27,861 bases of DNA from Candidatus Pollutiaquabacter sp. (GTDB lineage Bacteria > Bacteroidota > Bacteroidia > AKYH767-A > 2013-40CM-41-45), in contig CAINVI010000113.1 of assembly GCA_903854075.1 (NCBI GenBank), positions 1-27,861 on the forward strand, written 5' to 3'. Each line of letters starts with the position of its first letter. Position 1 is the first letter of the stretch. The notes under the pieces were generated by a model, which saw only the letters and a list, made by a program, of their open reading frames with translations, did no database searches and was not told the DNA's origin. This document shows, piece after piece, positions 23,786-27,861 of this stretch. The translations under genes were made by a program, and so were the position numbers.

Positions 23786-25062
23786 AACTGCTGAACCTCA
23801 CCAACCGATTTTATATCATTGTGGCGCTAACGCTGCTGTTGGTGAGTAGTGTTTTTTTGGCATATCGCGTTATTTATCTGATCGATACAGAGACCACTGA
23901 ACATATGTTGTATACCAAGTTGCGGGTGGAGCAACAGATTATCGCGCAGCCTCAGCTACAAAAAGTCGCTTTTACTATTGGCGACAATATTCGTGTAGAG
24001 CCCATCAATCGCTTTTCTACGTTTAAAGTACAGCTTCGCGACACAATTCGGTATGATGAATACGAAGAAGGATTGATTCCCTTCCGGGAAATGACGTACG
24101 AACAGCAGATTCTCGGCGAAGCGTATCGTATTTCTATTTCACAGCGGCTCACTCAAAATAATGATCTTGTGAGTGGACTTACTATCACATTTTTGTTGGT
24201 GGCTATCGACATTATTGCCTGCTTTTATTTCCTGAACAGGTATTTTTCTTCTTCCATCTGGCGTCCGTTTTACAAAGCGCTTGACTCACTGAAGAAATTC
24301 GATTTACAGCGTGGCGGTAAAGTTCGATTTGAGCCTTCCCGTGTGGATGAGTTCAATGCATTGAACGAAGAGCTAATCAAGCTGACGGAAAAAGTCAACA
24401 GTGACTACCGTAATCTGAAAGAATTTACAGAGAACATGTCGCACGAAACACAGACACCGCTGGCGATCATCCGTTCGAAATTGGAATTACTCTTACAGTC
24501 GGACAATCTTCGCCCGGAGCAAATGGAACAGGTACATGCTACGTTGGATGCCATCAACCGGTTGACCAAGATGAACCGCGGGTTGATCATGTTGACACGT
24601 ATCGAGAACGATCAGTATGCAGAGGAGGAGTTGGTAGAAATCGGTGCGCTTTTGCAAAGTCGACTGGAAGATTTGGAACTTTTCATGCAGTCGCGTGGAC
24701 TTTCGGTTGAAACTGTACTGGCGCAGGATGTTAGTGTGCGTATGAATAAATATCTGGCCGACATCCTGGTGAGCAACCTACTCTCCAATGCTATAAAATA
24801 CAACCGGGAAGGTGGAAAGCTCATCGTTTCGCTGTTTGCCGATTCCTTAATGGTCAGTAATTCCGGTACACCATTATCCATCCCCGATCATCGAATTTTT
24901 GAACGATTTAAACGAGGAGATTCGCCGGATTCGGTCGGTTTAGGATTGGCTATCGTAAAACGGATATGTGATCATTACCATTTTTTCCTTTCGTATCGTT
25001 ACGACGAAGACTTACACCGTTTTTACGTGCAGTTTCCTAAAGAGCGTCGAAACAACGCCTGA
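23782..25062 (+). CDS. Sensor histidine kinase
   Basis: 426 residues. Membrane helices at about 10-30 and 132-152 enclose a small periplasmic sensor of about 100 residues with no recognised domain. The dimerisation/phosphoacceptor domain has H221 in ENMSHETQTPLAII. In the ATPase domain the N box is LVSNLLSNAIKYN (329-341), the G1 segment reads SNSGTPLS (359-366), replacing the usual D-x-G, a change common in Bacteroidetes kinases, and G2 is GLGLAI (386-391). The protein should autophosphorylate and pass phosphate to the partner regulator, whose gene it overlaps. The ligand is unknown; closeness to the envelope haem-motif genes hints at an envelope or redox signal, but this is only contextual. 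Confidence 0.95.
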   Translation: MKLLNLTNRFYIIVALTLLLVSSVFLAYRVIYLIDTETTEHMLYTKLRVEQQIIAQPQLQKVAFTIGDNIRVEPINRFSTFKVQLRDTIRYDEYEEGLIPFREMTYEQQILGEAYRISISQRLTQNNDLVSGLTITFLLVAIDIIACFYFLNRYFSSSIWRPFYKALDSLKKFDLQRGGKVRFEPSRVDEFNALNEELIKLTEKVNSDYRNLKEFTENMSHETQTPLAIIRSKLELLLQSDNLRPEQMEQVHATLDAINRLTKMNRGLIMLTRIENDQYAEEELVEIGALLQSRLEDLELFMQSRGLSVETVLAQDVSVRMNKYLADILVSNLLSNAIKYNREGGKLIVSLFADSLMVSNSGTPLSIPDHRIFERFKRGDSPDSVGLGLAIVKRICDHYHFFLSYRYDEDLHRFYVQFPKERRNNA

Positions 25063-25076
25063 AAGCGCCGCCCTCC

Positions 25077-25107
25077 TTTTTCACTCCCGGATAAAGCTGT
25101 ATATTTG
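25077..25107 (+). promoter_or_regulatory. Promoter of the purF-family gene, placed directly before the start codon
   Basis: TTTT (25077-25080), 19 bases, then TATATTTG (25100-25107), an exact -7 match. The ATG at 25116 is only 8 bases beyond, so the transcript would have almost no leader. Confidence 0.5.
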
Positions 25108-25115
25108 TTGTCAAG

Positions 25116-27017
25116 ATGTCGGATTCACTCCACCACGAGTGCGGAATTGCACTGGTACGATTGCTAAAACCCCTTTCTTATTACCGTAAAAAATACGGAA
25201 GCGCATTTTACGCCCAAAACAAGCTCTATCTCCTTATGGAGAAGCAGCATAACCGTGGACAAGATGGCGCTGGAGTGGCCAACATCAAATTTGACGTTCC
25301 TCCGGGAGTTCGGTATATCAGTCGGACACGCTCGGTAGAGAAGCAAGCACTGGTCGACATATTCAGTCGGATAAATTCCCGTTTCGAGGAGCTTGCAAAA
25401 CATGATCCGGAAAAGCTGAACGATACCGAATGGTTAAAACAACATGTGGCGTTCACCGGTGAGTTGTGGCTCGGCCATCTTCGGTACGGTACGTATGGCG
25501 GCAACACCATAGAAGCCTGTCACCCTTTTTTACGGCAAAGCAACTGGATGACCAAGAACCTTGTAGTTGCCGGCAATTTCAACATGACCAATGTGGAGGA
25601 ATTGTTTCGTCAGCTGGTGGATCTTGGACAACATCCCAAAGAAAAGTCGGATACTGTCACGGTGATGGAAAACATCGGACACTTTCTCGACGAAGAGAAC
25701 GAAGCGCTATATGCACGATTCAAAGAACTGGGAAACAGTAAGCAGGAGATATCTCCGTTAATTGCAGAACATCTCGATATTGAACGGATCCTCAAACGTT
25801 CTTCCAAGCAATGGGATGGCGGCTATGTCATTGCCGGCTTGATGGGTCACGGTGATGCCTTTGTATTGCGTGATCCGGCCGGAATTCGTCCCGCGTATTA
25901 TTACAAAGACGATGAAATCATTGTTGTTACTTCCGAGCGTCCTGCGATCATGACCGCGTTCAATGTACCGCTGGAAGAGATAAAAGAGATCAAACCCGGC
26001 CACGCACTCATCATTCGTAAAAACGGAAAAATTACCGAACCAATGATTAAAGAGCCGGTGCAGCGACTCAGTTGTTCGTTCGAACGCATTTATTTTTCCC
26101 GCGGCAGCGATGCGGATATTTATCAGGAAAGGAAGGAGCTGGGTCGTTTACTCTGTCAGTCCATCCTTCAGGGAATTGACTATGACGTGAAGAACACCGT
26201 GTTCTCCTTTATTCCCAATACCGCCGAAGTTGCATTCTACGGAATGACCAGCGGTATAGAGGACTATCTGAAAGAAGTGAAGAAGCGAAAGATTAAAGCG
26301 TTAGGCGCCAATCCTTCTGATGAGAAACTAACCGAAATACTTTCTATTCGTCCCCGTACAGAAAAAGTCACACTGAAAGATGCGAAGCTCCGCACCTTCA
26401 TTACGAATGATACCGATCGCAGCGAAATGGTGGCTCACGTGTACGATATAACTTACGGAAGCGTACGTCGTGATCAGGACAATCTTGTTATCATCGATGA
26501 TTCTATTGTTCGCGGAACAACCTTGAAGAATTCCATCGTCCGAATGCTCGATCGACTCGGACCTAAGAAAATCATCGTCGTTTCCTCAGCGCCGCAAATC
26601 CGCTATCCGGATTGTTACGGTATCGACATGGCGCGTATCGGGGATCTCGTTGCTTTTCGTGCCGCGATCAAACTGCTGGAAGAACACGATATGGATCATA
26701 TCGTTGATGAAGTATATCAGCGCTGCAAGGAACAACTCGAGTTGGGAGTGCACGAAATGAAAAATTACGTGCGTATGATTTATCAGCCGTTTTCTGCCGA
26801 ACAAATCAGTGCCAAGATTGCTGAACTGGTGAAACCTGAAGAGTGTCGTGCCGAGCTGCAAATCATTTTTCAGAAGATTGAAGACCTCCACAGCGCTTGT
26901 CCCAATCATCGCGGAGACTGGTATTTCTCCGGAAATTATCCGACCCCAGGTGGTAACAAAGTCGTGAACCAGGCGTTCGTGAATTACGTGGAAGGCATCT
27001 CTGCTCGCGCTTACTAG
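25116..27017 (+). CDS. purF: Amidophosphoribosyltransferase (PurF family, long Bacteroidetes form)
   Basis: 633 residues, longer than the roughly 470-505 of E. coli or Bacillus PurF. PurF makes 5-phosphoribosylamine from PRPP and glutamine, the first step of purine synthesis. The N-terminal class II glutaminase domain has the nucleophile Cys9 (HHECGIAL) after an eight-residue leader that would be removed to expose it, followed by QHNRGQDGAG and LWLGHLRYGTYG. The PRPP loop VIIDDSIVRGTT lies at 458-469. Insertions in the glutaminase and the middle region (YLKEVKKRKIKALGANPSDE) plus a C-terminal extension explain the extra length. Many Bacteroidetes have a second PurF-like gene of this size alongside a standard one; whether this is the main enzyme or the paralogue cannot be told here. 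The start is fixed by the Cys position. Confidence 0.9.
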   Translation: MSDSLHHECGIALVRLLKPLSYYRKKYGSAFYAQNKLYLLMEKQHNRGQDGAGVANIKFDVPPGVRYISRTRSVEKQALVDIFSRINSRFEELAKHDPEKLNDTEWLKQHVAFTGELWLGHLRYGTYGGNTIEACHPFLRQSNWMTKNLVVAGNFNMTNVEELFRQLVDLGQHPKEKSDTVTVMENIGHFLDEENEALYARFKELGNSKQEISPLIAEHLDIERILKRSSKQWDGGYVIAGLMGHGDAFVLRDPAGIRPAYYYKDDEIIVVTSERPAIMTAFNVPLEEIKEIKPGHALIIRKNGKITEPMIKEPVQRLSCSFERIYFSRGSDADIYQERKELGRLLCQSILQGIDYDVKNTVFSFIPNTAEVAFYGMTSGIEDYLKEVKKRKIKALGANPSDEKLTEILSIRPRTEKVTLKDAKLRTFITNDTDRSEMVAHVYDITYGSVRRDQDNLVIIDDSIVRGTTLKNSIVRMLDRLGPKKIIVVSSAPQIRYPDCYGIDMARIGDLVAFRAAIKLLEEHDMDHIVDEVYQRCKEQLELGVHEMKNYVRMIYQPFSAEQISAKIAELVKPEECRAELQIIFQKIEDLHSACPNHRGDWYFSGNYPTPGGNKVVNQAFVNYVEGISARAY

Positions 27018-27153
27018 TACTTTATTCATCGCCTATTAACGGGCATTGGACGCATTTACCGATCAATCATCTTGTTAATTATCAACTACTTCGATTTTAA
27101 CCTTCGAATTAGTGGTGTAACTATGATCTTTGATTTAAAGTAAACACAATACA

Positions 27154-27175
27154 CGGAGAATTTATTTCCGTTTTT
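27154..27175 (+). terminator. Possible weak terminator or leader attenuator upstream of the serine hydrolase
   Basis: CGGAGA-ATTTA-TTTCCG (27154-27170, one G-U pair) followed by TTTTT. It lies about 140 bases after the purF stop and 20 bases before the next ATG. It could end the purF transcript or act within the hydrolase leader, since GATCTTTG at 27125-27132 is one base off a -7 box. The rest of the 178-base gap shows nothing clear. Confidence 0.35.
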
Positions 27176-27195
27176 GGAGCAATAGTAATTTCATA

Positions 27196-27861
27196 ATGCG
27201 TAATAGTATCGTCGGACTCTTTAAAAAAGATGTCCCCTTTTATCTGCTGGTCGTTATCGTGGCCGGTACTCTGACACTTGCTTATTTCGGACATTCATTA
27301 CTGGAATCGAAACATTCGCATTTACAAGCGGTGTCGCCAAGTTGTCCTTCATCGATGCAGCAGTTGCGTATCGACGATGAAAAAATGGTTCATCAACTGA
27401 TCTTGTCAGACATTGCTGAAGAAAGCGGCTCGCTGGCACCGATTAAAACTGCTGTTCAGCAGTATATCAACGAGGTGAAGTCCGGACAAAAGGCAGCAGA
27501 GGTTTCCGTTTACTTTCGTAAACTGAGTGACGGATCTTGGTTTTCCATTAACGCCAATCAGGTGTATAATCCGGCCAGCATGATCAAGGTAGCTTATTTG
27601 ATCGCATACCTTAAGGATGCCGAAGACCATCCGGAATTGCTTAGTAAGAATTATCTGTTGGCGGGGAATTCGCCTGTTAGCCAGCAGAATATTCTTGAAA
27701 AAAAGCTGAAGCCGGGCAAAGAATATTCTGTTCGTGTTTTGTTGTATCAGATGATTGCTCATTCTGATAATGATGCAACGGCAATACTGGCGGAGCACAT
27801 CAATCAAAACACTTTTCAGCAGGTATTTCGTGAACTGAACATTCCGCAACCGGATAATTCA
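27196..27861 (+). CDS. Class A beta-lactamase-like serine hydrolase (partial, cut by window end)
   Basis: The first 222 codons are present and open to the last base of the window. A short basic N-terminus (KK) precedes a single membrane helix at about 14-33, so the protein is an inner-membrane-anchored or signal-anchor periplasmic enzyme. The hydrolase domain starts near residue 85. The active-site S128-x-x-K131 is present as PASMIK, and SDN at 190-192 (IAHSDNDAT) is the second class A beta-lactamase motif. The KTG motif and the omega loop lie beyond the window. Family members include class A beta-lactamases and non-resistance serine hydrolases; the membrane anchor with a roughly 50-residue linker and the low similarity to known resistance enzymes favour a housekeeping peptidoglycan-related or unknown hydrolase. 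I do not claim antibiotic resistance. Confidence 0.85.
   Translation, partial: MRNSIVGLFKKDVPFYLLVVIVAGTLTLAYFGHSLLESKHSHLQAVSPSCPSSMQQLRIDDEKMVHQLILSDIAEESGSLAPIKTAVQQYINEVKSGQKAAEVSVYFRKLSDGSWFSINANQVYNPASMIKVAYLIAYLKDAEDHPELLSKNYLLAGNSPVSQQNILEKKLKPGKEYSVRVLLYQMIAHSDNDATAILAEHINQNTFQQVFRELNIPQPDNS

Noticed and set aside
27196..27861. Antibiotic resistance gene
   Set aside because: Only the SxxK and SDN motifs are visible, the KTG and omega loop are outside the window, and the membrane anchor and linker are unlike typical secreted resistance enzymes.

Overview
This window is a stretch of chromosome from a member of the Bacteroidetes (Bacteroidota). Three proteins end in a type IX secretion (T9SS, Por) C-terminal sorting domain. 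The promoter-like elements fit the Bacteroidetes -33/-7 pattern (TTG ... TAnnTTTG), and starts lack clear Shine-Dalgarno sequences. The gene families (long PurF, DUF5777 barrel, choice-of-anchor V, DUF2625) are also typical of the phylum. Base composition looks even, and I see no insertion sequence, prophage, CRISPR array, tRNA or rRNA. Gene order suggests an environmental, aerobic Chitinophagales/Sphingobacteriales-like organism; that placement is inference.

Layout. (1) 95-7705: two large secreted proteins, a 1645-residue CotH-kinase/lamin-tail/Ig-like protein and an 831-residue fibronectin III plus purple-acid-phosphatase-like metallophosphoesterase, both with T9SS sorting domains. (2) 7835-9076: a DEAD-box RNA helicase, convergent with (3) 12866-9082, a minus-strand molybdenum operon: mobA-like guanylyltransferase, fdhD sulfurtransferase and an FdhF/YdeP-type molybdopterin oxidoreductase. 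(4) 13692-12946: a secreted DUF2625 protein with its own strong terminator. (5) 13865-20286: a 3-hydroxyanthranilate (kynurenine) degradation cluster in two divergent arms. The minus arm has an aldehyde dehydrogenase of the 2-aminomuconate-semialdehyde type and an SDR protein. The plus arm has 3-hydroxyanthranilate dioxygenase, a TMTC-like membrane TPR protein, and ACMS decarboxylase. A small unknown gene sits between the two minus-strand genes. (6) 22924-20347: an envelope module with a T9SS-sorted choice-of-anchor V protein, two lipoproteins and a DUF5777 barrel. The first three each carry a non-standard haem-c-like motif (CX3CH, CX4CH, CX6CH). (7) 23108-25062: a response regulator/histidine kinase pair divergent from that module. 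(8) 25116-27017: a long PurF-family amidophosphoribosyltransferase. (9) 27196 to the edge: a class A beta-lactamase-like serine hydrolase, cut by the window end.

How the genes work together. HAO, ACMSD and the ALDH catalyse three consecutive steps from 3-hydroxyanthranilate to 2-aminomuconate. MobA and FdhD are the cofactor-maturation partners expected for the adjacent bis-MGD enzyme. The best candidate for an undescribed system is module (6), possibly with its neighbouring two-component system: secreted or lipid-anchored proteins with degenerate haem-c motifs made together with an outer-membrane barrel. No gap between genes exceeds about 185 bases; what each holds is given in the regulatory entries.
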